Part shown: piece after piece, positions 25,237-33,813 of the stretch | How positions within the stretch are numbered: the stretch's first letter is position 1 | Layout: every line of letters starts with the position of its first letter | NCBI RefSeq assembly: GCF_014495685.1 | Contig: NZ_JACTVI010000023.1 | Location: forward strand, 1 to 64,000 | DNA length: 64,000 nucleotides | Source: Streptomyces sp. TRM68367 | Lineage (GTDB): Bacteria; Actinomycetota; Actinomycetes; Streptomycetales; Streptomycetaceae | Direction: 5' to 3' | The notes under the pieces: model-generated | Database searches by the model: none | Told to the model about the DNA's origin: nothing | The model's input: only the letters and a program-made list of their open reading frames with translations | Made by a program: the position numbers and the translations under genes

Positions 25237-25872
25237 ATGAAGCTCACGAAGAAGTCGCACGCCTGCATCCGCCTCGAAAAGGACGGGCAGACGCTCGTCC
25301 TCGACCCCGGGGGATTCAGCGAGGAGGACGCCGCGCTCGGCGCGGACGCGATCCTCGTCACCCACGAGCACCCCGACCACTTCGACGGACTGCGCCTGCG
25401 CGCCGCGATGGAGAACAACCCGGCCGCACAGATCTGGACGCTCAGGTCGGTCGCGGAGAAGATCTCGGCGGCGTTCCCGGGCCGCGTGCACACCGTCGGC
25501 CACGGCGACACGTTCACCGCCGCGGGCTTCGACGTCCAGGTCCACGGCGAACTGCACGCGGTCATCCACCCTGACATCCCGCGCATCACCAACGTCGGCT
25601 ACCTCGTCGACGGCGGCACGGTCTTCCACCCCGGCGACGCCCTCACCGTCCCCGACCACCCCGTGCAGACGCTGATGCTGCCGGTCATGGCCCCCTGGAA
25701 CAAGATCTCCGAGGTCATCGACTACGTCCGCGAGGTCAAGCCGCAGCGCGCCTACGACATCCACGACGCCCTCCTCACCGACCTCGCCCGCCCCATCTAC
25801 GATCGCCAGATCGGCGCCCTCGGCGGCTCCGAACACCTGCGGCTGACCCCCGGGGACTCGGCGGAGCTCTGA
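25237..25872 (+). CDS. Metallo-beta-lactamase-fold hydrolase (UlaG/YycJ-like)
   Basis: A 211-residue metal-dependent hydrolase. The signature THEHPDHFDG (H-x-H-x-D-H) binds the metal pair; VFHPGDAL and the late histidine in YDIHDAL complete the site. The start MKLTKKSHACIRL is typical; an in-frame ATG three codons earlier (25228) is possible. It is 34 bases after pcaL and 53 bases before xthA on the same strand. Its substrate is unknown. Confidence 0.88.
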   Translation: MKLTKKSHACIRLEKDGQTLVLDPGGFSEEDAALGADAILVTHEHPDHFDGLRLRAAMENNPAAQIWTLRSVAEKISAAFPGRVHTVGHGDTFTAAGFDVQVHGELHAVIHPDIPRITNVGYLVDGGTVFHPGDALTVPDHPVQTLMLPVMAPWNKISEVIDYVREVKPQRAYDIHDALLTDLARPIYDRQIGALGGSEHLRLTPGDSAEL

Positions 25873-25925
25873 GCGGGCGGACGGGCCGGGTCCCGTTGTC
25901 AGACCCTCCCTGTACGTTGTTGGGC

Positions 25926-26705
25926 ATGCGCATCGCGACCTGGAACGTGAACTCGATCACCGCCCGCCTGCCGAGGCTGCTCGCCTGGCTGGAGAGCAGT
26001 GGCACGGACGTGCTGTGCCTCCAGGAGGCCAAGGTCGCCGAGGACCAGTTCCCGGCCGGGCAACTGCGCGAACTGGGCTACGAGACGGCGGTACACGCGA
26101 CGGGCCGGTGGAACGGCGTCGCGGTGCTCTCCCGCGTCGGCATAGAAGACGTGGTCAAGGGCCTGCCCGGCGACCCCGGTTACGACGGCGCCGTGGAGCC
26201 CCGCGCCATCTCCGCGACCTGCGGCCCGGTCCGCGTCTGGTCGGTCTACGTGCCCAACGGCCGTGAGGTGGACCACCCCCACTACGCGTACAAGCTCCAG
26301 TGGTTCGAGGCCCTGCGCGCGGCCGTCCAGGGCGACGCGGGCGGCAGCCGCCCCTTCGCGGTGCTCGGCGACTACAACGTGGCACCGACGGATGACGACG
26401 TCTACGACCGGTCGGTCTTCGACGGCTCCACCCACGTCACCCCCGCCGAGCGCGCCGCGCTGGCCTCCCTGGGCGAGGCGGGCCTGTCCGACGTGGTCCC
26501 GCGGCCCCTGAAGTACGACCACCCGTACACGTACTGGGACTACCGCCAGCTCTGCTTCCCCAAGAACCGCGGCATGCGCATCGACCTGGTGTACGCCAAC
26601 GAGCCGTTCGCCAAGTCGGTCAAGGACGCGTACGTCGACCGGGAGGAGCGCAAGGGCAAGGGCGCGTCGGATCACGCGCCGGTGGTCGTCGATCTGGACG
26701 TCTAG
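25926..26705 (+). CDS. xthA: Exodeoxyribonuclease III
   Basis: A 259-residue AP endonuclease/3'-5' exonuclease of the EEP fold for base-excision repair. It begins MRIATWNVNSITARL, has the metal glutamate in LCLQEAKV, the catalytic N/D pair in VLGDYNVAP, and the terminal GASDHAPVVVDL with the catalytic histidine. Full length and well conserved. Its stop faces the SGNH hydrolase on the other strand 27 bases away. Confidence 0.95.
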   Translation: MRIATWNVNSITARLPRLLAWLESSGTDVLCLQEAKVAEDQFPAGQLRELGYETAVHATGRWNGVAVLSRVGIEDVVKGLPGDPGYDGAVEPRAISATCGPVRVWSVYVPNGREVDHPHYAYKLQWFEALRAAVQGDAGGSRPFAVLGDYNVAPTDDDVYDRSVFDGSTHVTPAERAALASLGEAGLSDVVPRPLKYDHPYTYWDYRQLCFPKNRGMRIDLVYANEPFAKSVKDAYVDREERKGKGASDHAPVVVDLDV

Positions 26706-26732
26706 AGCACGTCCAGAGCAGCACCCTGGCGG

Positions 26733-28529
26733 TCAGGACACCAACCCCCGCAGATCCACCGACTCGGCCAGCGCAGCCAACCCCGCATCCCCCGGATGCA
26801 GATGGTCCCCACTGTCGTACACGGGAAGCATCCGCGACGGCCGTTCCGGATCCCGCACCACCGCATCGAAGTCGAGCACCCCGTCGAACTCACCGCCGGT
26901 GCGGATCCACTCATTGACCGCGGACCGCTCCGCGTCCACCGCGGCCGTGCACCGCGCCTCACCCCCGCACGGCAGGATCGTCGCCGCCAGCACCCTCAGG
27001 CCCCGGGCGCGCCCGCGCTCCGCGAGCTCCCGCAGACCCGCGATGACCTGCTGTCCCAAGGCGCCCCACCGCACATCGTTCACGCCCTCGAAGACCACCA
27101 CGGTCCGCGCCGACGTCTGGGCGAGCACGTCCCGGTCGAAGCGGTGCAGCGCGCTCACCCCGGCCGTGTCCGTGGACACCCCGTCGCCGGGATAGCGGTC
27201 GGTCACCACCCGGTTGCCCGAGATGCCCTGATTGAGCACGCCGTAGCGGGGCACCGCGGCCTGGCCCCGCAGCCGCGCGGCCAGCACATCGGGCCACCGC
27301 CGGTTCCCGTCCAGGGTGGATTTGTCGCCGTCGGTGATCGAGTCCCCGAACAGCACCACCGAACCGGGACCGCCGCCCACGTCCACCCCGGCCAGCAGCG
27401 GCCAGCTCGTGATCACCGAGGTGTACGCCGCCGCGGAGCCGTCAGCCGCATGGTCGCCCGGCTCGCTGACGTACGACCGCTGCACCGCGAGCCGGTGCAG
27501 CGGCGCCGCCCGCACCGTCCCGGGCAGGTGGAAGCTCACCAGCAGGTTGCCGCCCGCGGGCACCTCGAACGCGAGCGGATCGCTGTACGCCTGCGCCCCT
27601 GCCGGGATCTCCACACCCGCCGCTCCGCGGAAGGCCAGCGGCACAGGAGCGCCCCGCGCCGCCGCGCCCGTGGCCCGCACCGCCACCGTCGCGCTCCCGA
27701 TCCGCACCGGCGCCGCCGCGAACGTGTTGTCGAACCGCACCCGCACCCGCGGCCCGCCGGCCGAGGTGTGCACCACCAGCCGCAGTGTCCGGTCCGCCCA
27801 GGGCCCCACCGCCGGATGACCGCCCGTCGACGCCGCCCAGGTCCCGGTCCAGCCCCGCGAGACGTCCCGCACCGACAGGGCGAACACATGCAGGCCGTCC
27901 GCGCGCGGCAGCCGTACCGAGGCGACCGTGCGCCCCCGCGCGAGCGGCACCGTCACGACGTACAGCCGGGCCTGCTCGGCGAGTTGGCCCTCCGGCGTGT
28001 TGACGTGCGGCAGCGCCACCGCCTTCGTGGCGAGCGGGCCGGTGCGCCAGTCGGGTGCGGTCAGCCGGTACGCGGAGCTGGTGCCGTCGGCGTACGCGAC
28101 CGTGCCCGCAGCGCCCGCCTCGCCCCCGGTGCCCGCCACCAGGAAGGCGAGCGCGTCGCCGCGCCCGGTCACCCGGACCGCCTGCCCGTCGGCCCGGACG
28201 TTGTCCGGCTCGCCCGCCTGCCGCCGCGGCCAGGTCAGCCGGGCCCCCCGCACGGTGAGGGTGCGGCCGGGCGTCCAGCCCGCCGCCGCGAGGTCCTGCG
28301 CGGACAGCGAAGCGCCCGCGCCGTCGAAGTCCGCCTCGTCCGGCCGGGCGTCGTCGCTGACTGCCGTGTTGTCGAAGAGCCGCTCCAGCGGAAGCGGCCC
28401 CCGCTTTCTCCAGTCCTCCGCCTCGGCGGTGGCCTCCGCCGACCCGGCCGAGCACCCCGCCGCGACCAGCGACCCGCACAGGGCCAGCACGGCTGTGATC
28501 CCTGCGAACCCCCCGACACATCGGCGCAC
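26733..28529 (-). CDS. SGNH/GDSL-family hydrolase, predicted lipoprotein
   Basis: A 598-residue secreted esterase-like protein. The N-terminus is a lipoprotein signal (ITAVLALCGSLVAAGCSAGS, lipobox cysteine in AAGC). The middle is beta-rich and probably a carbohydrate- or substrate-binding module. The catalytic domain occupies about residues 395-590: VLFGDSITDG (block I serine), GISGNRV (block II), GVNDV (block III) and DHLHPGDAG (block V Asp/His). GTG at 28529 has GGAGGAG 7 bases upstream. It would deacylate an extracellular polymer or ester. Confidence 0.9.
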   Translation of the reverse strand: MRRCVGGFAGITAVLALCGSLVAAGCSAGSAEATAEAEDWRKRGPLPLERLFDNTAVSDDARPDEADFDGAGASLSAQDLAAAGWTPGRTLTVRGARLTWPRRQAGEPDNVRADGQAVRVTGRGDALAFLVAGTGGEAGAAGTVAYADGTSSAYRLTAPDWRTGPLATKAVALPHVNTPEGQLAEQARLYVVTVPLARGRTVASVRLPRADGLHVFALSVRDVSRGWTGTWAASTGGHPAVGPWADRTLRLVVHTSAGGPRVRVRFDNTFAAAPVRIGSATVAVRATGAAARGAPVPLAFRGAAGVEIPAGAQAYSDPLAFEVPAGGNLLVSFHLPGTVRAAPLHRLAVQRSYVSEPGDHAADGSAAAYTSVITSWPLLAGVDVGGGPGSVVLFGDSITDGDKSTLDGNRRWPDVLAARLRGQAAVPRYGVLNQGISGNRVVTDRYPGDGVSTDTAGVSALHRFDRDVLAQTSARTVVVFEGVNDVRWGALGQQVIAGLRELAERGRARGLRVLAATILPCGGEARCTAAVDAERSAVNEWIRTGGEFDGVLDFDAVVRDPERPSRMLPVYDSGDHLHPGDAGLAALAESVDLRGLVS

Positions 28530-28711
28530 GGCCGACTCCTCCCGCTCACCGGCGAAGCGCCTCGTGCTACGTCACGAAAGACGCATCGCGAAGCTAAGGA
28601 GACATCGAGGACACGTCAACGCGCCATGCGCGAACTCTGCGTGAACTCGACCGGAATCAGCGGTCCGCGCGCCTGTGGTGCAAACGGCGGTACGAATGAC
28701 ACGCTGGACGT

Positions 28712-29119
28712 ATGAACATCCCCTTCCTGGGCAACCGGCGCCAGAAGCCCGGCGCCCCCGACGCCGAGGGCATCGCCGATCTCCTCGCCGAGTGCGAACT
28801 GCTGCGCTCCCTGGCGTCCCGGGAGGGCGTCCGCCTCGACGACTCCGCGGCCTCGCTGGAGGAACTCGACCAGGTGCTGCCGCGCTGGCGGGACGACGAG
28901 GAGGTGCTGGCCTGGCTCGGCAACGACGCCGGGCTCTACCTCGGGACCGTCATCGTGCGCACCGTGCCCGGCGCCGGCTGGGAGATCTGGCCGAACGGCC
29001 AGCCCGTCGTCCGGCTGGCGTCCGGCCGCGAGTTCGACGTCGTGGCCTCGGGTCAGGAGTGGGCCGCCAGCGGGGTGCCCGAGCTGTCGCAACTGTACGC
29101 GGAGGTCGCCGAGGCGTAA
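28712..29119 (+). CDS. Conserved hypothetical protein (DUF6278-like)
   Basis: A 135-residue acidic soluble protein with no signal peptide or membrane span. DAEGIADLLAECELLRSLAS and ASLEELDQVLPRWRDDEEVL form a helical first half; TVIVRTVPGAGWEIWPNGQP and SGREFDVVASGQEW form a beta second half. It resembles a small streptomycete family whose function is unknown (DUF6278, from memory). It stands alone between a divergent lipoprotein gene and the ABC ATPase. Confidence 0.8.
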   Translation: MNIPFLGNRRQKPGAPDAEGIADLLAECELLRSLASREGVRLDDSAASLEELDQVLPRWRDDEEVLAWLGNDAGLYLGTVIVRTVPGAGWEIWPNGQPVVRLASGREFDVVASGQEWAASGVPELSQLYAEVAEA

Positions 29120-29241
29120 GGTCGCCGTGACTCCCCGAAAATACGGCTAATGCCCGAAAAGTGCGTGTCGCACCTCCAGTCCGATTTTGCCTGGATACGT
29201 TGCGGCGACCACCACACAGCTGAGAGTGAGTAGGGGTGGGT

Positions 29242-29985
<744 letters not shown>

Positions 29986-30016
29986 GCGGAGGCGCGGACC
30001 ACATCGACAGGACCCG

Positions 30017-30032
30017 TCCGGCGGCAGCCGGA
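30017..30032. terminator. Convergent-gene hairpin
   Basis: TCCGGC, loop GGCA, GCCGGA. It lies between the ABC ATPase stop and the stop of the opposite CocE gene, where a shared terminator is expected. Confidence 0.6.
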
Positions 30033-30034
30033 GA

Positions 30035-31600
30035 TCACTGCTCGCGCAGCGGAACCGACACGTACGAAGGGTCGTGTGCCGGCGAGGAGAAGGTCAGCTG
30101 CGCGCCGGACGGGTTGTGCTCGATGTAGAGCGGGTCGACCGTGTCGACGACCAGGGCCAGCCGGTGCCCGGCCGGGACGTCGTAGGCCGTGGAGAACAGC
30201 TCCAGGTCGACGCCGAACGGCTTGCCGGGCGTACGGCCGTGGAAGGTGTACGGCGCGTTGCTGACCAGCTTGCCGAGGCCGAGCGGCCCCACGTCGTACA
30301 GGTAGGCGACGAGGGTGCCGCTCTCCTTGGTCGGGGTGAGGGTCGTGTGCAACCTGGCGGTGCCGCGCACCTGCTGGGCCGTGGCGTACCGCTCCGACTG
30401 CCAGACGGCGGCCCAGCGGCGAGGGAGCAGGGGGATCGAAGCGATCGGGGGCAGCTGGGCCACCTGGTCGAGGATGCTGGAGAGGAAGACGACCCCGCCG
30501 TCCGCCCCGGAGTCCACGTTGGCGCGGATCGTGGTCGCGCCCACGAGGTCGATCTTCCGGCTCGTCGCGCCGACCGACTTCCAGTCCGGGTAGCCCTCGT
30601 ACCCGTCGCTGGAGCGGGACTTGAGCTGGACCGGCTGCTCGCGGTCGATGCCGTTGTCCTCGCCCTTGAGGTAGTGGTCGAACCAGCGCTCGGTGTCGTT
30701 CCACACGTCGTTGGGCAGCCCGAACAGGCCGGTCGCCTCGGCGGTGGCGTGGTCGCCCGGGCGCAGCTCCAGGCGCTTGGGGCCGGTCAGCTTCTCGTAG
30801 AAGTCCGCGTACTGGTTGGGCGGGAAGATCGTGTCGCCCCAGGCGTTGGCCAGCAGGACCGCCGGGGCGTTCTTGTTGAGCTGGTCCAGGTAGGTCCCGG
30901 CAGAACGTTTCTTCCCCCAGGCGATGATCTCCTGCTCCTTCGCCAGGTTCGAGGAGTAGAAGTCGTCGAAGATCCGCCGGAGTTCGGCGCTCTGCCGGCC
31001 GGTGACCAGGCTCGCGCCGTCCAGCAGGGCGGCCGCCTGGACGTGCTGGGTGCGCCCGGAGTAGATCGAGTCGATCAGGTCCGCCCAGCCGCTCAGCGAG
31101 GCGACCGCACGGATCCGCTTGTCGTGCGCGGCGGCGAGCAGGCCGATGCCTGCGCCGTACGACACGCCCGCCATGCCGATGTGCCGCGCGTCGGCGGGGG
31201 TGTGGGCGAGCGCCCAGTCGATGACCTTGGACGCGTCGGCTATGTCCGGCGGGCCCGCGACTTCTATCTCCCCGCCGGACTGCCAGAAACCGCGCACGTT
31301 GTAACTGACGACGACGTAGCCGGAGTCGGCGAGCTTCTGGGCCTGTGCGAGGTACTCGACCTGGGGCATGCCCCAGCTCGTGGGCAGCACGAGCAGCGGG
31401 TAGCGACGGGTGGCGTCGGCACCCGCCGGGCTGATGACGTTCGCCTTGAGGACGGTGCCGCCGTCGCCGGCGATGTCGACGAAACGGATCCCGTTCGGGG
31501 CCGCCTGGGCGGTGGGGGCGATGCCGAGGGCGCCGGCGACGAGGGTCGCCGAGACGGCGCCTACGGCGGTGGTGCGCAGGGCCTTGCGAGTCGTACCCAC
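30035..31600 (-). CDS. Secreted CocE/NonD family hydrolase (X-Pro dipeptidyl-peptidase type)
   Basis: A roughly 521-residue secreted alpha/beta hydrolase. The signal peptide is KALRTTAVGAVSATLVAGAL, then a cut near PTAQA. The nucleophile is in GVSYGAGIG, and RPGDHATAEATG carries the likely catalytic histidine. The C-terminal jelly roll (PepX_C) runs from about residue 370 to the end. GTG at 31600 is preferred to GTG at 31606, because GAGGA sits six bases before the former and directly abuts the latter. The upstream TTACT-GCA-AGTAA repeat suggests a repressor-controlled promoter. Confidence 0.88.
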   Translation of the reverse strand: MGTTRKALRTTAVGAVSATLVAGALGIAPTAQAAPNGIRFVDIAGDGGTVLKANVISPAGADATRRYPLLVLPTSWGMPQVEYLAQAQKLADSGYVVVSYNVRGFWQSGGEIEVAGPPDIADASKVIDWALAHTPADARHIGMAGVSYGAGIGLLAAAHDKRIRAVASLSGWADLIDSIYSGRTQHVQAAALLDGASLVTGRQSAELRRIFDDFYSSNLAKEQEIIAWGKKRSAGTYLDQLNKNAPAVLLANAWGDTIFPPNQYADFYEKLTGPKRLELRPGDHATAEATGLFGLPNDVWNDTERWFDHYLKGEDNGIDREQPVQLKSRSSDGYEGYPDWKSVGATSRKIDLVGATTIRANVDSGADGGVVFLSSILDQVAQLPPIASIPLLPRRWAAVWQSERYATAQQVRGTARLHTTLTPTKESGTLVAYLYDVGPLGLGKLVSNAPYTFHGRTPGKPFGVDLELFSTAYDVPAGHRLALVVDTVDPLYIEHNPSGAQLTFSSPAHDPSYVSVPLREQ

Positions 31601-31655
31601 GGTCACTCCTCACTCGTGTCAATGAACAAAGTGACCAGACGGTAACCTCAGCCCC

Positions 31656-31668
31656 TTACTGCAAGTAA
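31656..31668. promoter_or_regulatory. TTACT-GCA-AGTAA inverted repeat upstream of the secreted hydrolase
   Basis: A perfect 5-base-pair inverted repeat sits 56 bases before the start of the secreted hydrolase. Further GTAAC/GTAAG half-sites nearby (at about 31642, 31676 and 31693) make a cluster. TetR-type regulators often bind such sites. The regulator is not in the immediate vicinity. Confidence 0.4.
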
Positions 31669-31717
31669 CCCATCGGTAAGTTGCGTGCTGGTAACGATGA
31701 TTGAGTTGTGTTGAAAT

Positions 31718-32148
31718 CTAGGAGGTGTGGTGGCTATTGCGGGGAGCCACCGCCGGCGACGGCAGCGGGCTCTGCGCCGCCTGCGTCACGTCCGCGACCA
31801 GTTCGACCACGTCCGGGTCGTACGCCTGCGAGTTGATCACCTTCAGCAGCAGCACGAAGGACTTGCCGCCGTGCTTGCGGGCCAGGCGCTCGTGGTTGCG
31901 GGCGAGGTAGCGGGTGGCGGCCTGGTTGGTGATCGCGGTCTGACCGCAGAAGAGGAAGACCGGGCGGGCGTTCGGGCTCTGCCCCGCGGTGAGCCGGGCG
32001 AGGAGCACGTACTCCTCCCTGCCGACCTCCGCGCGGTAGTGCTCGGAGCCGACCAGGAACGCGCCGCGGTCCGGGCTCGGTTCGGCGTCGACGTTCACCT
32101 TGACGCCGGGGAGCAGGGAGACCAGGTGCGCGGTCATGCGGCGGTTCG
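31718..32148 (-). pseudogene. C-terminal half of a membrane-anchored protein gene split by the integrated element
   Basis: The minus strand reads NRRMTAHLVSLLPGVKVNVD, then EYVLLARLTAGQSPNARPVF and ARYLARNHERLARKHGGKSF to the stop. The first half of the same gene lies at 35762-36096. Joining the halves at the shared TTCG gives 762 bases, exactly 254 codons, in frame across the junction (GGPAS then NRRMTAHL). Without the N-terminal anchor this half has no ribosome-binding site of its own, though ATG at 32137 could start a 139-residue piece. Function of the intact protein is unknown. Confidence 0.85.
32145..32148. other. Left attachment junction (TTCG core)
   Basis: Plus-strand TTCG, the only bases shared by both junctions in register. 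Host sequence (GGTCATGCGGCGG) is on its left and element sequence (GTACAAGGCTCC) on its right. A core of a few bases fits large serine integrases, whose crossover is two bases. Confidence 0.75.
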
Positions 32149-32255
32149 GTACAAGGCTCCGTCGCCCTCCTTGACCTCACATTCATGACGGCCGCTTGAC
32201 CGGCACAAACATCAAGGTCCCTGCTTCGGCGGGGGCCTTCTGCATGGGAGGAACC

Positions 32256-32633
32256 ATGTCCGAACCGGACTGGGAAGCACGCCTCGTAACCCGCATCAAG
32301 AACCTGCAGCGCGTCTTCCCGGAGGCGGAGGGGCTGCACGCCCTCGTGCGAGCCCTCGTCAACGTCGAGATCGAAGCCGCGTACCAGCGCGGCCTGATGG
32401 CCGGACGGAGCCAGGCGGGCTACACCACCAGACGCAAGAAGAAGGAGGACCATGCACTGCTGGTGCGGCAAGCCCTACCCCTGCCTCGACCACTGAAGCC
32501 GCGGGGGAGGGATGAACCTCCCCCGCTCCCACAAGCTGATCATCCTGGCGGCCCTGGTGGCCGCCTTCGTCGTGAATGGGGTGCCACATTGGAAGTGATC
32601 AAGCGCTGTCTGACGACGCTGAAGGAGCACTGA
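32256..32633 (+). CDS. Small hypothetical protein of the integrated element
   Basis: ATG at 32256 has an excellent GGGAGGA site. The first 66 residues look real: WEARLVTRIKNLQRVFPEAE, HALVRALVNVEIEAAYQRGL and a basic end (TTRRKKKED), helical and possibly DNA-associated. Beyond about 32452 the frame overlaps two tiny ORFs with their own ribosome-binding sites and becomes proline-rich, so the natural stop may have been lost by a frameshift. No family recognised. Confidence 0.55.
   Translation: MSEPDWEARLVTRIKNLQRVFPEAEGLHALVRALVNVEIEAAYQRGLMAGRSQAGYTTRRKKKEDHALLVRQALPLPRPLKPRGRDEPPPLPQADHPGGPGGRLRREWGATLEVIKRCLTTLKEH
32452..32496 (+). CDS. 14-residue cysteine-rich micropeptide ORF
   Basis: MHCWCGKPYPCLDH, preceded by GAAGGAGGA seven bases before ATG or closer. 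Three cysteines and two histidines in 14 residues could bind a metal. It overlaps the previous ORF in a different frame. The strong ribosome-binding site is the reason to list it; expression is unproven. Confidence 0.35.
   Translation: MHCWCGKPYPCLDH
32512..32598 (+). CDS. 28-residue single-span membrane peptide ORF
   Basis: GGGGGAGGG precedes ATG at 32512. The peptide MNLPRSHK is followed by a 16-residue hydrophobic helix (LIILAALVAAFVVNGV) and PHWK. It follows the cysteine-rich ORF by 15 bases in the same frame, as in a compact phage or plasmid operon. Small hydrophobic peptides in such elements often aid transfer or inhibit superinfection; that is only a possibility here. Confidence 0.35.
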   Translation: MNLPRSHKLIILAALVAAFVVNGVPHWK

Positions 32634-32727
32634 GGGCGCTTGGGTGGTCCATCGCCTCCAGCCTTCTCGGGGCGGGGGTGGGTCTGTTGGTGGCCACTCT
32701 CTGGGGTCGCACGGTGGGTTGGTGACC

Positions 32728-32981
32728 ATGCTTTACGACCCTCACCGCCGGTGGGGCCCCCGCGGCATCGACAATCCCGCGGACTTCACGAAGTGGATCT
32801 CGGACGACGTCTCCCGACGGAGATCAAGTCTCGCGTGGACCTGGCCGTGGCCGCCACCGGAGTGAAGGGCGAGAGCGCCTTCGAGAAGGGCAAGCGGCTG
32901 AAGTCCCAGGAGCGGGCCCTGTTCGCCGGTGGCCGCGGGGCCACCATCCAGGGCCTGAACGCTGGGTATTCTGCTACTTGA
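32728..32981 (+). pseudogene. Small element protein interrupted by a one-base frameshift
   Basis: The first frame gives MLYDPHRRWGPRGIDNPADF and TKWISDDVS. After CCC at 32813-32815 the sense passes to the next frame: TEIKSRVDLAVAATGVKGES and AFEKGKRLKSQERALFAGGR. One extra C there yields a continuous 84-residue protein. It is unknown but charged and helical. A hairpin follows about 75 bases after the stop. Confidence 0.5.
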
Positions 32982-33056
32982 CGCGTTCGGGCCCGGCTAT
33001 ACGCCCGGACCCCAGGGCCGGAGCGAATCCGGATACAACAGCGGCGGCCCGCATGC

Positions 33057-33110
33057 CAAAGCCCCCGTCAGGGTCGGTCGAAAGACCGGTTCTGTCATAC
33101 GGGGGCTTTG
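33057..33110. terminator. Strong two-tier hairpin with a GAAA tetraloop
   Basis: Outer arms CAAAGCCCCCGT and ACGGGGGCTTTG pair over 12 bases. Inside them CGGTC-GAAA-GACCG forms a second stem closed by a GNRA tetraloop. The structure works on both strands and lies between convergent small ORFs, so a bidirectional terminator is likely; the internal stem also resembles a structured RNA. Confidence 0.75.
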
Positions 33111-33120
33111 TGCTGCCCTG

Positions 33121-33306
33121 TCAGGCCCCGGGCTTCGCGCTGTCGTAGAGCTTGCCCGTCTTCCACAGGACGCCCACGGAGCCCGCCAGGAAGGCGGCTC
33201 CGGTCCCCAGCTCGATGACGTCCCAGTCGTGCCGCGAGGCGCTGCGGAAGGCCACAAGGGCCATGGCGGCCAGGAAGAGCCCGAGCAGGAACAGCAGAGT
33301 CTTCAT
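33121..33306 (-). CDS. Small two-span membrane protein of the element
   Basis: ATG at 33306 starts a 61-residue peptide with two hydrophobic segments (TLLFLLGLFLAAMALVAF and a second around GAAFLAGSVGVLW) joined by a charged loop, and a short cytoplasmic tail. The ribosome-binding site is weak. It is the only gene of the element on the minus strand. No family recognised; superinfection exclusion or holin-like roles are speculative. Confidence 0.5.
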   Translation of the reverse strand: MKTLLFLLGLFLAAMALVAFRSASRHDWDVIELGTGAAFLAGSVGVLWKTGKLYDSAKPGA

Positions 33307-33362
33307 GCCGGAGATATAGCACCCCGCCCAGCGGTGAAGCAGAGGTTCCGCACATCTGGGCC

Positions 33363-33372
33363 GTGCTAGCAC
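33363..33372. promoter_or_regulatory. GTGCTAGCAC palindrome, candidate phage-type operator
   Basis: A perfect 10-base palindrome followed after AAAAA by a second half-site CGCTAG. It lies in the divergent region between the minus-strand membrane peptide and the plus-strand genes that lead to the integrase, where a repressor operator would be expected. No repressor gene is visible in the element. Confidence 0.35.
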
Positions 33373-33560
33373 AAAAACGCTAGTTCGGTTTACAGTCGTC
33401 CACCGACGGACCGACCGGCCCCGTCCGATGACAAGGCCGGTAGCGGAGCACGACCCCTTCCCCCGGAGGGCGAGTAGGCCGCGACGGATGTACGGGAGTG
33501 CGCATCTGCGGCCTCCGCGAGGAGGTGGCCTGTCATGCACATCCGGAAGGCAGGTAAGCA

Positions 33561-33740
33561 ATGCAGGACGGGGAAGCCATACCGGCCGAGGCGGCCGGCG
33601 AGTGGCTGCGGAAGAACCTGAAGGACGACCCCGAGCCGAGCCCTCGCATCCGCATCCGGGATGAGGCTCCGGACCCTGTCGCCTACCGGCGCATTCTGGA
33701 AATCCTGTTCAGCCCCCGCGCTGACAGTGCCACCCCATAA
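33561..33740 (+). CDS. Small conserved-looking protein preceding the integrase
   Basis: A 59-residue acidic protein from ATG at 33561 with AGGTAAGCA upstream: EAAGEWLRKNLKDDPEPSPR and DPVAYRRILEILFSPRAD. Its place just before the integrase is where many actinophages carry an excisionase (recombination directionality factor) or a small accessory gene; the sequence shows no helix-turn-helix. Function unknown. Confidence 0.5.
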   Translation: MQDGEAIPAEAAGEWLRKNLKDDPEPSPRIRIRDEAPDPVAYRRILEILFSPRADSATP

Positions 33741-33813
33741 GATCTGCGCCACATGGGTGACCCCGGCGGTACGCCACATACCCCGGGGCCTGGCCAGTCA
33801 CGAAGGGACTGAC

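Noticed and set aside
26796..28715. A 639-codon plus-strand ORF opposite the SGNH hydrolase
   Set aside because: Arginine/histidine/proline-rich shadow translation with no family motif; the minus-strand lipoprotein is clearly real.
29120..29241. Possible riboswitch or attenuator before the amino-acid ABC ATPase
   Set aside because: Only about 120 bases, no recognisable conserved riboswitch core or strong terminator stem.
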